NCBI RefSeq assembly: GCF_007671675.1
Contig: NZ_VCGW01000002.1
Coordinates: 930,001 to 994,000 of the forward strand
Source of the DNA: Marinobacter maritimus
GTDB taxonomy: Bacteria; Pseudomonadota; Gammaproteobacteria; Pseudomonadales; Oleiphilaceae
DNA: 64,000 bases
Direction: 5' to 3'
Part shown: one piece after another, positions 8,231-16,546 of the stretch
How positions within the stretch are numbered: position 1 is the stretch's first letter
Layout: every line of letters begins with the position of its first letter
Program-made: the position numbers and the translations under genes
Notes under the pieces: model-generated
Databases searched by the model: none
Seen by the model: the letters and a program-made list of their open reading frames with translations, nothing else
What the model was told of the DNA's origin: nothing

Positions 8231-8256
8231 TGTTACAAACTGATACAGTCTGATAC
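8231..8256 (+). promoter_or_regulatory. Three tandem decamers, likely response-regulator site
   Basis: In the gap between the divergent regulator and Spy-like genes, TGTTACAAAC, TGATACAGTC and TGATACCCCG follow one another with exact 10-base spacing. CTGATAC is perfectly repeated at 8240 and 8250. One-turn direct repeats are typical for OmpR-family regulators, and GTTACA/TGATACA resembles known RstA-type boxes. Confidence 0.5.
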
Positions 8257-8345
8257 CCCGGTGAAAAGAAGCCAAAGCGGGTCGCTCCTATGATGGTACC
8301 ACTGGCTCAATACGAGCCTGATGGTACAGTTATCAGGAGATCGTT

Positions 8346-8789
8346 ATGAAACGCGCAACAACTCTGAAGAAACCTCTGATCTGGCTCTCATTAATTGTGT
8401 TTGCTCTCAGTCTGGCTGCCTGCCGACACGGAGAAGAAGGGCGGATGGATTATCTGGCCGAAAAAGTCAGCGATGAGCTGAAATTCGACCAACAGCAGAA
8501 CGATCAGTGGAACCTGCTGCTTGCAGATCTGCAACAGATTCGCAATTCAATGAGCGAAAAACGGGAAGCGACACACACCATGGTCGTTGAAGAACTGAAA
8601 TCCGACCAATTGGATGAAGCTCGGATAATGGAGGCTCTGGAGCAACACCAGCAAGCGATCAATAGCAGCTTCAGAACGCTCCTGCCAAAAATCAACGAAC
8701 TGCATGCAAGCCTGACCTCCGAACAGAAGGAGACCCTGATGGCATGGTTGGAAAAGCGTCATGAGCGTGGACATCGTTATATACACTGA
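8346..8789 (+). CDS. Spy/CpxP-like periplasmic lipoprotein
   Basis: The 147-residue protein has a signal peptide ending in a lipobox, LAAC (Cys near residue 26). The mature part is almost wholly helical and charged and has two Spy-type helices ending in LTSEQKETLMAWLEKR, as in LTxxQ-motif Spy/CpxP chaperones. A His-rich C-terminus (KRHERGHRYIH) could bind metal. The gene has an AGGAG ribosome-binding site and is divergent from the two-component operon; by analogy with CpxP it may be a target or feedback element of that system. The lipoprotein form is less usual than soluble Spy. Confidence 0.75.
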   Translation: MKRATTLKKPLIWLSLIVFALSLAACRHGEEGRMDYLAEKVSDELKFDQQQNDQWNLLLADLQQIRNSMSEKREATHTMVVEELKSDQLDEARIMEALEQHQQAINSSFRTLLPKINELHASLTSEQKETLMAWLEKRHERGHRYIH

Positions 8790-8967
8790 CGCAAGAACCG
8801 GTTATGCAGCATTATCAGGTTATCGACCCTCATTTCATGCCTGCCGTGCAGGAGTATGCAGGGTGCAATGGTTTTGTAACCAGTCGCGCCAGTGCGCGAC
8901 CGATAGCCGCAGGACGCCCGACTTGGCGTTGCTGTGCTCCGCGGTAGGCGCTAAGGAGAAATCAAGT
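8790..8967 (+). other. Intergenic, no feature beyond ribosome-binding site
   Basis: No gene or clear terminator is visible. The last bases hold AAGGAG, which sets the start of the VOC gene at 8968. Confidence 0.4.
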
Positions 8968-9342
8968 ATGGAAAAGGTAACAGGTATTGGCGGTGTGTTT
9001 TTCAGGGCTAAAGATCCAGAAATGCTGTCGAAGTGGTATGAAGAAAATCTAGGTGTTTCTCCAGTTCCGCAGAATTTTGATCAGCTTCCATGGATACAAG
9101 AGGCAGGCCCAACTGTTTACGCTCCATTCGAACAAGAGACCGAATATTTTGGCAATGCAGGCAAGTCCTGGATGATAAATTTTAGAGTTAAAGATTTACC
9201 GGCAATGGTGGCGCAACTAGAAAAAGCAGGCATTGAAGTAACACTGAACACGGATGAAAGCCCAATTGGCAAGTTCGCTAAACTGTTTGACCCGGAAGGA
9301 AACCCAATCGAGCTATGGCAGCCGGGCTCGACAATGGCATAG
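8968..9342 (+). CDS. VOC (glyoxalase/bleomycin-resistance) family protein
   Basis: ATG 8968 has AAGGAG eight bases upstream; the open frame further left lacks VOC similarity. The 124-residue protein starts GIGGVFFRAKDPEMLSKWYE, which is the first VOC beta-alpha module, and ends with LFDPEGNPIELWQP, the second-module metal-ligand strand with Glu. This pattern fits small dimeric VOC proteins that may be glyoxalases, dioxygenases or resistance proteins. The substrate cannot be read from the sequence. It stands alone, just before copy 2 of the 36-bp repeat. Confidence 0.85.
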   Translation: MEKVTGIGGVFFRAKDPEMLSKWYEENLGVSPVPQNFDQLPWIQEAGPTVYAPFEQETEYFGNAGKSWMINFRVKDLPAMVAQLEKAGIEVTLNTDESPIGKFAKLFDPEGNPIELWQPGSTMA

Positions 9343-9344
9343 TT

Positions 9345-9380
9345 CAGGCTGTGTCTGGTGAGAATGTTATGAGGAAGGCT
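9345..9380 (+). repeat. 36-bp degenerate coding-like repeat, copy 2
   Basis: Second copy of the segment at 6015-6050 (29 of 36 bases identical). Here the reading QAVSGENVMRKA is followed at once by a TGA stop, suggesting the end of a lost gene. It begins three bases after the VOC stop codon but in a different frame. Confidence 0.55.
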
Positions 9381-9583
9381 TGAGCTTTTATCAAATATAC
9401 TATTCTTTTCACCCGGCAGCGAAACCCGACGGCTTTCAAGTTCTGGCGGTTGCCCATGACCGACGACGTCTGTAGTACTGGCTTGGCAGGCTTTAACAAT
9501 CGGCTGCACAGCGACCGATTTTCCGCCGCTTCCCGCCTCCAAACTGGCGCGTGAGCCGGGCTTAATTGTCAAAGGAATGATCG
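9381..9583 (+). other. Intergenic with possible folded recombination-site-like sequence
   Basis: No gene seen. Around 9495-9575 the sequence has TTTAACAATCGG and CCGAT that can pair, a CCGCCGC stretch, and GGGCTTAATTGTCAAAG just 10 bases before the next start codon. It vaguely resembles an integron attC site but lacks clean core sites. Confidence 0.2.
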
Positions 9584-10003
9584 ATGAACGGTGATTGTCT
9601 CTGCGGAGAGGTGAAGTTTGAGATTGAGGGCGAAATACGGAACCTCTATCAGTGCCATTGCTCGTTGTGTCGCCGAGCTACCGGGGCCGCCGCCAACACC
9701 GCTACGTTTGTACCGGGGCACAGTTTCCGCTGGGTATCAGGCGAGAGTGAGATTAGGTCTTTCCAAAAGCCCAGCGGCTTTCGAAGCGATATTTGTTCGA
9801 ATTGTGGAAGTCCGGTTCCGAATAAACTGAGGGGAACTGATCTGGTCTGGGTTCCCGCAGGCTTGCTCGACGAGTTGATCGAATCACGTATTTCTGCACA
9901 TCTCCACGTAAATTCTGCAGCCCCTTGGGAACAAGATTCGGAGAGGTGTGTTCGGTTGGATGGCGGGCCCGATAGCCTAGAATCACTTAACAAATTGTTG
10001 TAG
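9584..10003 (+). CDS. GFA family (Mss4-like fold) zinc protein
   Basis: The 139-residue protein has the glutathione-dependent formaldehyde-activating (GFA) pattern of zinc ligands: CLCGEV at residues 5-10, CHCSLCRR at about 24-31, and CSNCGSP near 72-78. The spacing matches the Mss4-like fold. Family members bind glutathione adducts or small molecules, but most small GFA proteins, including this one, have no defined substrate. It follows AAAGGA at a good distance. It is a single-gene unit; the C-terminal DGGPDSLESL is typical of soluble family members. Confidence 0.88.
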   Translation: MNGDCLCGEVKFEIEGEIRNLYQCHCSLCRRATGAAANTATFVPGHSFRWVSGESEIRSFQKPSGFRSDICSNCGSPVPNKLRGTDLVWVPAGLLDELIESRISAHLHVNSAAPWEQDSERCVRLDGGPDSLESLNKLL

Positions 10004-10218
10004 TACGTTCTGGACTCCCTCCGATAAGCATGACACCCCAGCCTCAAACGGAGGCCTGTTCAAAGACCTCGGGGCTGACGCCGTCCAAGTGGCTATGACG
10101 TCGAAATCGGCGGCCTAATCCGCTATCGTCTAGGAAAGTGAAGTCGATGACTCAGCTCGGTAAATTTCGAGCGTGGTTGAGCCTTACAGAGCGTCTATAA
10201 TTTTTCAGGCCCGACATC
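10004..10218 (+). other. Intergenic upstream of CadC-like regulator
   Basis: No gene recognised. A TATAAT at 10196-10201 lies 18 bases before the next ATG and could be a -10 element; I cannot pair it with a well-spaced -35. Confidence 0.35.
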
Positions 10219-11778
10219 ATGATTGTTGCTTTCGACAATTACCGCCTCAATACGGATACCTATCAGCTCTTTCAGGGTGACACACTGGTAGCTGTTGAAC
10301 CGCAAGTCTTCTCGGTGCTGCACACGCTGATCGAAAACCGGCACAGAGTTGTTTCCAAGGATGAAATGATCGAGCGCATCTGGCGAGGGCGCATCATGTC
10401 TGATGCGGCTATCTCCAGCCGCATCAAGAGTGCACGCCAGGCGATTGGTGACGATGGCACCGCCCAGCGTTTAATCAAAACCGTTCACGGTATCGGGTTC
10501 CGGTTTGTTGGCGAGGTGAATGCCTTTCCTTCCAGCCCGTCGATTCAAACCAGCGGACCCGCCGCAGAAAAAGACGTTTATCAAACCGCCGGAGATTCCC
10601 GCCCGTCCATTATCGTGCTGCCCTTTCAGCCTGTGGATGAGGGGCTTTCAATCGTGCCTCAGGGGCTTGCCCACGATGTTATTTCCGGGCTATCAAGGCT
10701 GCGGTGGCTGAAGGTAATTTCCAGATCAAGCTCGTTTCGGGTGGGCGGCGATAAAACGGGGCTGGAAGCGTTGTGCCAATTGACGTCTGTGCGTTACTGC
10801 CTGTCCGGTTTTATTGAGCAGGAAAGACGGCAGCTGATTCTGAGCGTTGAGCTTGCCGATATTCTCAGCGGCTCGGTGGTGTGGGCCGACCGAATTCTCG
10901 TGAATGCCCATGACATCCATGATCTGCGATCTGACATTATCAAGCGAATGATCAGTGTTCTGGAGCTTCGCATTTCGGATAGCGAGGCTCAGTTGGCTCA
11001 ATTGAAAGCGCCTGAGAATCTGGATGCGTGGGAGGCCTACCACCTGGGGATTGCTCACCTGTATCGATTCACTGAGATTGATAATCGCAAGGCCGTTGCT
11101 CTTTTTACCCGCGCTGTTTCACTCGAACCCGGCTTTGCGAGAGCTCACGCCGGGCTCTCTTCTGCGGAGTTTCAGAACGCCTTCAATCTCTACCCGGGCG
11201 TCGACAGGAACGACACCATCGCGAATGCGACCAGAAGCGCTGAGAAAAGTATCGAACTCGACCGGTTGGACCCCTTGGCCAATTTCGCTATGGGCCGGAC
11301 CCACTGGCTCCATGACAATACTGAGGCGAGTTTGCCCTGGTTAGAGCGGGCACTCGCGCTAAACCCCAACTACGCCCAGGGTTTTTACGCTCATGGCTTG
11401 GCGTCCTTGATGACCAGCAACGAGCTCAGGAGCTATGACAGTTCTGAACAGGCGATTTCCCTGAGCCCGCTGGACCCATTTCTCTATGGGTTTTATGGCA
11501 TCAGGGCGTTTTCCTACCTGGCCGATGAAGACATCGACAATGCCCGGCTTTGGGCCGAAAAAGCCGCACTGCAGCCAGAGTCCATTGTGGTGATGGATAT
11601 CCTCGCGGCGTCGACCTGTGAAATGGCCCAGGACCCTGTTGCTGCGGCTAAATGGATCGATCGGGCTAAAGCCCGACACCCGGACATCGACAGCCAGTAT
11701 TTCTTCAAGGCCTTGCCGTTTGTCGCCGGCAATATTCGCACTCTGATCCTGTCTTCGCTCACCCGGTTGGGGCTCTGA
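10219..11778 (+). CDS. CadC/ToxR-like winged-helix regulator with TolB-like and TPR region
   Basis: Residues 1-100 form an OmpR-type winged helix (YQLFQGDTLVAVEPQVF, the helix RIKSARQAIGD, and TVHGIGFRFVGE). There is no receiver domain and no clear membrane helix. Residues about 130-250 resemble the TolB-like segment often found after such domains, with IIVLPFQPVDE. The remainder (about 275-500) is a string of TPR-like helical repeats, such as AVALFTRAVSLEPGFARAHA and ERALALNPNYAQGFYAHG. It is probably a cytoplasmic transcription factor with a protein-binding repeat domain. The adjacent alpha/beta hydrolase on the same strand may be a target. Confidence 0.82.
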   Translation: MIVAFDNYRLNTDTYQLFQGDTLVAVEPQVFSVLHTLIENRHRVVSKDEMIERIWRGRIMSDAAISSRIKSARQAIGDDGTAQRLIKTVHGIGFRFVGEVNAFPSSPSIQTSGPAAEKDVYQTAGDSRPSIIVLPFQPVDEGLSIVPQGLAHDVISGLSRLRWLKVISRSSSFRVGGDKTGLEALCQLTSVRYCLSGFIEQERRQLILSVELADILSGSVVWADRILVNAHDIHDLRSDIIKRMISVLELRISDSEAQLAQLKAPENLDAWEAYHLGIAHLYRFTEIDNRKAVALFTRAVSLEPGFARAHAGLSSAEFQNAFNLYPGVDRNDTIANATRSAEKSIELDRLDPLANFAMGRTHWLHDNTEASLPWLERALALNPNYAQGFYAHGLASLMTSNELRSYDSSEQAISLSPLDPFLYGFYGIRAFSYLADEDIDNARLWAEKAALQPESIVVMDILAASTCEMAQDPVAAAKWIDRAKARHPDIDSQYFFKALPFVAGNIRTLILSSLTRLGL

Positions 11779-11919
11779 CGGGTTTTAACGTTCAACCTAC
11801 AGTGTTCTACAGAATTCCCCCGATTTTCTTCAAGCTTGGCCGTTTCCTTTTTGCAGTAATACATCCTGAGGGTGACCCAAACCATGGTTTGCCTTACGCC
11901 ACTGACTCAGGAGATGATC

Positions 11920-12750
11920 ATGCACATTCCACAGCTTTCTGATTACCGCGAAGATTTGCTACCCATTACTGCAATTCACGGCTCTGCCAGTACGGGATCA
12001 CTATGGCGTCAGCTTGCGACACTATCCATGGCCCGGCGGGCGGTGTTCGCGCCCGACCTGACAGGTTATGGCATTGATGAAACGCCCGAACCAGACACTC
12101 TCTCGACCCTTGAAGAACGAGCCTGGCCGATCATCGACGCCATTGAACAGTCCGGGCGACCAACCCACTTGGTGGCCCATTCTTTTGGCGGCTCAGTGGC
12201 TCTTGAGGTCGTCGCCAGAATTCCACACCAAATCACAAGCCTGACGCTGTTCGAGCCGGTGTCACCGTCGCTGTTGAGAGGCACGGACCAACCGGAGGAT
12301 CTAAGCTTGCTCGGCGATATCCTGGGATTATCGGAGATTGTCCGGGGAACCTCCGGCGCTGTGGGAATGGAGTCCTTTATTAACTTCTGGCACGAAGCAG
12401 ACGCCTGGTCACGGTTGTCGGATAACGCCCGAGCCAGGCTGGCCAGGCTGGCTCCTGTGGTACACCAGGATTTCAGAGAAGCCTATTCGGTTGAGCCCCA
12501 TGTGCTGTCAGCCATCCGTTACCAGGGCCCCGTCAATCTACTCGTGGGTGAGCAAACCAACGCCCACGCAAAAAGAATGTCGGAAATACTCACGCTGCAA
12601 TTCCCCCAGGCTTCACTTTTGAAACTGGCCGGCATGGGCCATATGGGGCCACTGACGCATTCCGAGATTGTCGGCAACGCCATACTGGAGGTTATTGAGC
12701 GGGTAGAGAGTGAGGCGCAATCGGTCAGGTTGGCGGCCAGCGGAGGTTGA
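11920..12750 (+). CDS. Alpha/beta hydrolase
   Basis: ATG 11920 is preferred because AGGAG lies at 11909-11913; ATG 11914 is too near. The 276-residue protein has the oxyanion HGSAST, the nucleophile elbow VAHSFGGSVALE (Ser about residue 87), and a C-terminal GMGHMGPLTH with the catalytic His. An acidic residue is likely in the strand NLLVGEQT region. This is the complete triad layout of the alpha/beta hydrolase fold. Substrate is unknown. It sits 141 bases after the CadC-like regulator and ends before a bidirectional-looking hairpin. Confidence 0.88.
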   Translation: MHIPQLSDYREDLLPITAIHGSASTGSLWRQLATLSMARRAVFAPDLTGYGIDETPEPDTLSTLEERAWPIIDAIEQSGRPTHLVAHSFGGSVALEVVARIPHQITSLTLFEPVSPSLLRGTDQPEDLSLLGDILGLSEIVRGTSGAVGMESFINFWHEADAWSRLSDNARARLARLAPVVHQDFREAYSVEPHVLSAIRYQGPVNLLVGEQTNAHAKRMSEILTLQFPQASLLKLAGMGHMGPLTHSEIVGNAILEVIERVESEAQSVRLAASGG

Positions 12751-12783
12751 AAATAGGCTGGAGTCAACCTGACTTCAGCGGAA

Positions 12784-12818
12784 CAAAAAACTGAGGGAAC
12801 ACTAGGTGTTCCCTCAGT
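12784..12818 (-). terminator. Rho-independent terminator of the OsmC gene
   Basis: A perfect 13-bp hairpin spans 12790-12818 (arms ACTGAGGGAACAC and GTGTTCCCTCAGT, three-base loop). The A-run at 12784-12789 reads as T-run on the minus strand, so it terminates leftward transcription from the OsmC-like gene; the hairpin may also slow rightward transcription. Confidence 0.85.
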
Positions 12819-12841
12819 CTGATTGGCAGGCATTGAATAGA

Positions 12842-13423
12842 TCAAGCTCTGGTTAATTGCTCTACCGTTATATGGACGTCAACCGGAATGGCTTTGGATA
12901 CCAACTCATATACTGGAGAGTAGCTCATCAGCTTTCTCACGGTTGCTTCATCGGCAGACGTCTTGGCTTTCACGTTGACGCGAACCTTGCTGAAGCCACG
13001 GTTGGCATCGTCTGAAACACCGAAGAAACCGCGTGCATCCATCTCACCTTCCGCCGAAGCATTGAACGCCTGGATCGCAAAGCCCTGAACCGATGCGTGG
13101 GCAACGACAGTGGTGGTAATGCAACTCACCAGCGAATTCAGATAGTGTTCAACGGCGTTGGGGGCGGTGTTGTCTCCCGCCAGAAACGCGGGCTGGTCTG
13201 CGGCAACGATGAGTGCATGGGCGCGCTCGGTCCTTTCGTCGTTGCCCGCATAGAAGTCCTTGATTGCGGTGCGGCTCAAATTCCCGTTGACCCACTCGTT
13301 GTCAGCCCGGAAACGGAAGTTGCCGTAGCTATCGTCCTGCGACATTTTGGTCGCGAGTTCAACAATGCGGGCTGTATCAATGCCGTTTACGATGTGGTCA
13401 GTTTTGATGGCTGTATTGGTCAT
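12842..13423 (-). CDS. OsmC family protein
   Basis: Start at 13423 (minus strand) has AGGAGC upstream; the longer frame has no such signal. The 193-residue protein shows the OsmC/Ohr pattern: VEHYLNSLVSCITTTVVAHA, containing the first conserved Cys, and a beta-rich second half with VNVKAKTSADEATVRKLM. The usual second peroxidatic Cys of Ohr is not obvious (the corresponding segment is YSPVYELVSKAIPVDV), so peroxidase activity is uncertain. It is divergent from an HxlR regulator with a repeated GTAGTA operator between them, which suggests redox- or electrophile-responsive control. Confidence 0.85.
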   Translation of the reverse strand: MTNTAIKTDHIVNGIDTARIVELATKMSQDDSYGNFRFRADNEWVNGNLSRTAIKDFYAGNDERTERAHALIVAADQPAFLAGDNTAPNAVEHYLNSLVSCITTTVVAHASVQGFAIQAFNASAEGEMDARGFFGVSDDANRGFSKVRVNVKAKTSADEATVRKLMSYSPVYELVSKAIPVDVHITVEQLTRA

Positions 13424-13518
13424 GATTATTGCTCCTAACGTGGTTGGTTGTTTATCGACGCGATCTGTCGATATGAAAAGGTTATGCAACCACGGGTTCG
13501 ACTGATACGACTGAAAAT

Positions 13519-13546
13519 GTAGTAAACAGCTACTAAATCTGTAGTA
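13519..13546 (+). promoter_or_regulatory. Likely HxlR operator (GTAGTA/TACTA repeats)
   Basis: GTAGTA at 13519, TACTA at 13531 and GTAGTA at 13541 form overlapping inverted and direct repeats between the divergent OsmC and HxlR genes. Paired ta-rich repeats like these are typical HxlR/MarR-type binding sites; regulation of both genes is inferred. Confidence 0.5.
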
Positions 13547-13595
13547 ACCTGATTGTGGGTTGTCCTTGATTCAAAATAACTTGGGGTGAGGATTT

Positions 13596-14300
13596 ATGGA
13601 CTATGGACAGTTCTGCCCGATTGCGAAGGCGACCGAGTTACTTGGTGAACGCTGGATGTTGCTGATTCTGCGGGAGCTCTTTCTGGGTTCACATCGTTAC
13701 AGTGATATTCAGCGCGGCTTGTCACGAATTTCCCCGTCATTGCTAACCAAGCGGCTCAAGGAACTTGAGCAGGCGGGCGTGGTGGTGCGCAAATCAAAAC
13801 AGGGCCGCACCGGGCGTGATTATTATCTGACCCCGGCGGGCAAAGAACTGGCACCGTTGATCGAAAACCTTGCGGTGTGGGGTATGCGCTGGGCTCGCGG
13901 GCAACTGCGTGATGAGGAGCTGGATGTTGAATTTCTGATGTGGGATATCCAGCGCCGCCTGCAGATCGATAAATTGCCTGAGGGTGAGACAGTATTCTGT
14001 TTCATCTTTAATGACATAGAAAGATACAACAATTGGTGGGTTATCGTGCGTGACGGAACCGCCGACCTCTGTACAGAAAATCCCGGCCTGGATGTCGACC
14101 TATATATCCGCAGCTCGCTGCGTGCCATGGTTGAAATATGGGAAGGTGACCTGGCGCTAAAGGCTGCATTGCAAAGCGAACGCGTCACTGCACACGGCAA
14201 AAAACATTTGGCAAAAACAATGACGGATTGGCTTGGTATTAATCCATTCTGTGATATTCGCCCGGGTGATCCTGAGTTGATGAGGGTTGCTGCTGTTTAA
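13596..14300 (+). CDS. HxlR-family winged-helix regulator with C-terminal extension
   Basis: Residues 1-100 carry the HxlR fold: CPIAKATELLGERWMLLILR, SDIQRGLSRISPSLLTKRLK as recognition helix, and the wing GRTGRDYYLTPAGKEL. The Cys at residue 7 is in the usual redox or electrophile-sensing place. Residues 110-234 form an extra domain resembling the SCP2-like ligand-binding domain found in longer HxlR proteins (VIVRDGTADLCTENPGLDVD). It is divergent from the osmC-like gene and probably represses or activates it through the GTAGTA repeats. Confidence 0.88.
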   Translation: MDYGQFCPIAKATELLGERWMLLILRELFLGSHRYSDIQRGLSRISPSLLTKRLKELEQAGVVVRKSKQGRTGRDYYLTPAGKELAPLIENLAVWGMRWARGQLRDEELDVEFLMWDIQRRLQIDKLPEGETVFCFIFNDIERYNNWWVIVRDGTADLCTENPGLDVDLYIRSSLRAMVEIWEGDLALKAALQSERVTAHGKKHLAKTMTDWLGINPFCDIRPGDPELMRVAAV

Positions 14301-14413
14301 TAACAGTTTTGTTTGGCTGGAAAGTCCGCCGGGCCTGACGGCCCTGAATTCGGGTTCAGTGAGAGCTTCACTGCATGGTGCACAACCAAGCCGCATAGGG
14401 ACGAGCTGGATGT

Positions 14414-14611
14414 GTGTATGGAGGAAAAGAAAGTGGATTTTGGCTCACCCCAGGGCTACTTTTACCATTGGTCGTCATCGGTGGAATTGTCTTGGGGCTG
14501 AGCTTTCAAACTCAACTTGAATTAAGCGCTGATTCAGTCTCATCATGGGTTGCTGTTCTTGTCACCGTACCTGCCTCAATTGCAAGCGTTAACGAGCGAG
14601 ACAAACCATGA
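14414..14611 (+). CDS. Possible small membrane protein
   Basis: A 65-residue frame from GTG 14414 contains two hydrophobic stretches, about residues 10-29 and 41-57. It overlaps the start of the ACT-domain gene by four bases (ATGA), which suggests coupling. There is no strong ribosome-binding site, and the start codon is uncertain. It may be real or a chance frame in a gap of 300 bases. Confidence 0.35.
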   Translation: MYGGKESGFWLTPGLLLPLVVIGGIVLGLSFQTQLELSADSVSSWVAVLVTVPASIASVNERDKP

Positions 14612-15006
14612 CTGGCGAGAGAAATTTAGAAAAGTTACTCGAATCCATGTCTCCCGAGCTAATGGATGGGGAGTATGTATTTTGCACATTTCAGGATGCC
14701 CGATTCGGAGATTATTCCGAGTTGGAACCAATAGCGGCAATCTGCGAATCTGAAGGGCTTACATTAGTCATCCCGAAACCCAGGGCTGATGAGAAAAACC
14801 TTGCTTACGAATCTGTCTTTAAGGGCATTACATTGAAGGTTCACTCAAGCCTTGATGCCGTTGGGCTAACAGCCGCATTCTCAAATAGACTTGCCGAGCA
14901 TGGAATTAGTGCAAACGTAATGGCAGGTTATTACCACGATCATATTTTTATTCAGAGCAAATCTGCACACAAAGCCATGGATGCTCTTGATGAGTTTGCT
15001 CGCTAA
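14608..15006 (+). CDS. ACT domain-containing protein
   Basis: The 132-residue protein has two ACT-like modules: one near residues 8-60 (SPELMDGEYVFCTFQDA, then ESEGLTLVIPKPRA) and one from about 70 to 130 (ITLKVHSSLDAVGLTAAFSN, LAEHGISANVMAGYYHDHIF). The motif and length match the small stand-alone ACT proteins (ACT_3/ACT_7 type). Such proteins bind amino acids or related ligands, but their partners are generally not known. It shares an ATGA overlap with the small upstream frame. Confidence 0.82.
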   Translation: MTGERNLEKLLESMSPELMDGEYVFCTFQDARFGDYSELEPIAAICESEGLTLVIPKPRADEKNLAYESVFKGITLKVHSSLDAVGLTAAFSNRLAEHGISANVMAGYYHDHIFIQSKSAHKAMDALDEFAR

Positions 15007-15183
15007 TTGCTGTTCGTAGAATGATCTGGAAGGTAGCTTGCACTGGTGGGATACCTTATCCCTACTAAAGCAATGCTTTCTCCACCGAGTCAAAGCGGCT
15101 GGCGGAATCGCGCTTGAGCATGCGCGTCACAATTGAGTCCTTGGCCTGGTTCAACGCCACCGAGGTTCATAGCTTTATGCATC
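15007..15183 (+). other. Intergenic, nothing recognised
   Basis: No gene or terminator recognised. A short stretch GGCTGGCGGAATCGCGC is not clearly palindromic. Confidence 0.3.
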
Positions 15184-15555
15184 ATGGAGAAGCCTGTGAA
15201 AGAGACCGGTAAAATCAACTATGTGGAAATGCCTTCACGAGATCTCGAAGCAACAAAGAGATTCTTTGGTGATGCATTTGGGTGGTCGTTTATCGACTAC
15301 GGCCCTGAGTACGTGGCAATTCAGAACGCTGGTCTGGATGGCGGCTTCTTCAAATCAGACCATGTGGCCACAACCGGCAACGGAAGTGTGCTGGTTGTTC
15401 TCTATAGTGCCGATTTGGAAGCCACGCTCGATAACGTGAAGCTGTCTGGTGGGACAATCGTTCAGGATATATTCACGTTTCCCGGTGGCCGCCGTTTTCA
15501 CTTCAACGACCCGAATGGCAATGAATACGCCGTCTGGTCAGAGCTAAATGCATGA
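15184..15555 (+). CDS. VOC family protein
   Basis: I start at ATG 15184, which gives 123 residues. The upstream in-frame extension has no similarity to the family. The first module reads INYVEMPSRDLEATKRFFGD and FGWSFIDYGPEYVAIQNAG; the second ends in FNDPNGNEYAVWSELN, with a conserved Glu that often binds metal. This pattern fits the small VOC proteins related to bleomycin-resistance and glyoxalase-like proteins. The ribosome-binding site is weak. Substrate unknown; it precedes an M14 peptidase on the same strand, 67 bases away. Confidence 0.85.
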   Translation: MEKPVKETGKINYVEMPSRDLEATKRFFGDAFGWSFIDYGPEYVAIQNAGLDGGFFKSDHVATTGNGSVLVVLYSADLEATLDNVKLSGGTIVQDIFTFPGGRRFHFNDPNGNEYAVWSELNA

Positions 15556-15622
15556 TAATTGGAGGTCCGTAGGCGGCTTCGGGAAAGAGAGGTGATATGA
15601 AAGCATTCCGGAGAAAATCAAT

Positions 15623-16546
15623 ATGAACACGGCTCCCGCATTCTATCCCATTGGTACGCCAGGCACTCCCTGGGGCGACGTGGAGCGCGCTGAGTGGTTG
15701 TCGCGACAGGCGCGCCAGCGCAGCTACGAGTCCGAAGTGTTGAGCGTGATCGAGCGCCTGCGTCCGCGCTTTGACGTGGAAGAATATGGGCGCCTGGATT
15801 ATGGTCCGGATACTTACCCGCTGATGGCAATTCGCAGCCGCGACTGGCGTGACGATCTTCCGGTCGTGCTGATAACGGGCGGGGTACATGGCTACGAAAC
15901 CAGTGGTGTTCATGGCGCATTGCAGTTCGTCGATCAGCGTGCGGAGGATTACGCAGGCCGCGCCAACCTGCTGATTGCCCCCTGTGTCAGCCCTTGGGCC
16001 TATGAGCGCATCCATCGCTGGAACCCGAACGCGGTCGACCCGAACCGCTCATTCCGGGATGACAGTGCGGCTGAGGAGTCGGCGGCACTGATGCGATTGG
16101 TGGCGCCCGTTCGTGAGCGTGCGCTGATGCATATGGATCTGCACGAAACCACCGATACGGATGAAAGCGAATTTCGCCCTGCGCTGGCGGCACGCGACGG
16201 CAAGTCGTTCGAGTCGTGTGAGATTCCCGATGGTTTTTATCTGGTCGATGACAGTGAGAACCCGCATTCAGAATTTCAGCTGGCGGTGATTGAGGCGGTG
16301 GAGATGGTCACTCATATCGCTCCGGCTGACGAAAACGGGGAGATCCTTGGCTCACCGATGGCAGCTCGGGGCGTTATCCAGTACCCGCTCAAGCAGTTGG
16401 GCCTGTGTGCCAGTGTCACTAGCGCACCTTACAAAACCACCACCGAGGTGTATCCCGACAGCCCCCGTGCAACCCCCGAGCAATGTAATGCTGCGCAGGT
16501 TGCTGCGGTGTGTGCCGGAATCGACTATGCGCTGGCGCATCGTTAA
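15623..16546 (+). CDS. M14 family metallopeptidase / succinylglutamate desuccinylase-like
   Basis: The 307-residue protein has GGVHGYETSGVHG near residue 88, the zinc-binding HxxE of M14 carboxypeptidases and aspartoacylase-type enzymes, and the third zinc ligand in LMHMDLHETTD at about 174. A catalytic Glu is likely in TEVYPDSP (residue 273). It is closer to bacterial M14 peptidases than to AstE. The gene converges with the DMT exporter and overlaps its 3' end by four bases. Biological substrate unknown. Confidence 0.85.
   Translation: MNTAPAFYPIGTPGTPWGDVERAEWLSRQARQRSYESEVLSVIERLRPRFDVEEYGRLDYGPDTYPLMAIRSRDWRDDLPVVLITGGVHGYETSGVHGALQFVDQRAEDYAGRANLLIAPCVSPWAYERIHRWNPNAVDPNRSFRDDSAAEESAALMRLVAPVRERALMHMDLHETTDTDESEFRPALAARDGKSFESCEIPDGFYLVDDSENPHSEFQLAVIEAVEMVTHIAPADENGEILGSPMAARGVIQYPLKQLGLCASVTSAPYKTTTEVYPDSPRATPEQCNAAQVAAVCAGIDYALAHR

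Noticed and set aside
5908..15620. Idea that the whole 6-15 kb stretch is an integron cassette array
   Set aside because: Genes have their own promoters and operators on both strands, cassettes are not evenly spaced, no integrase is seen and only weak attC-like sites appear at two places.
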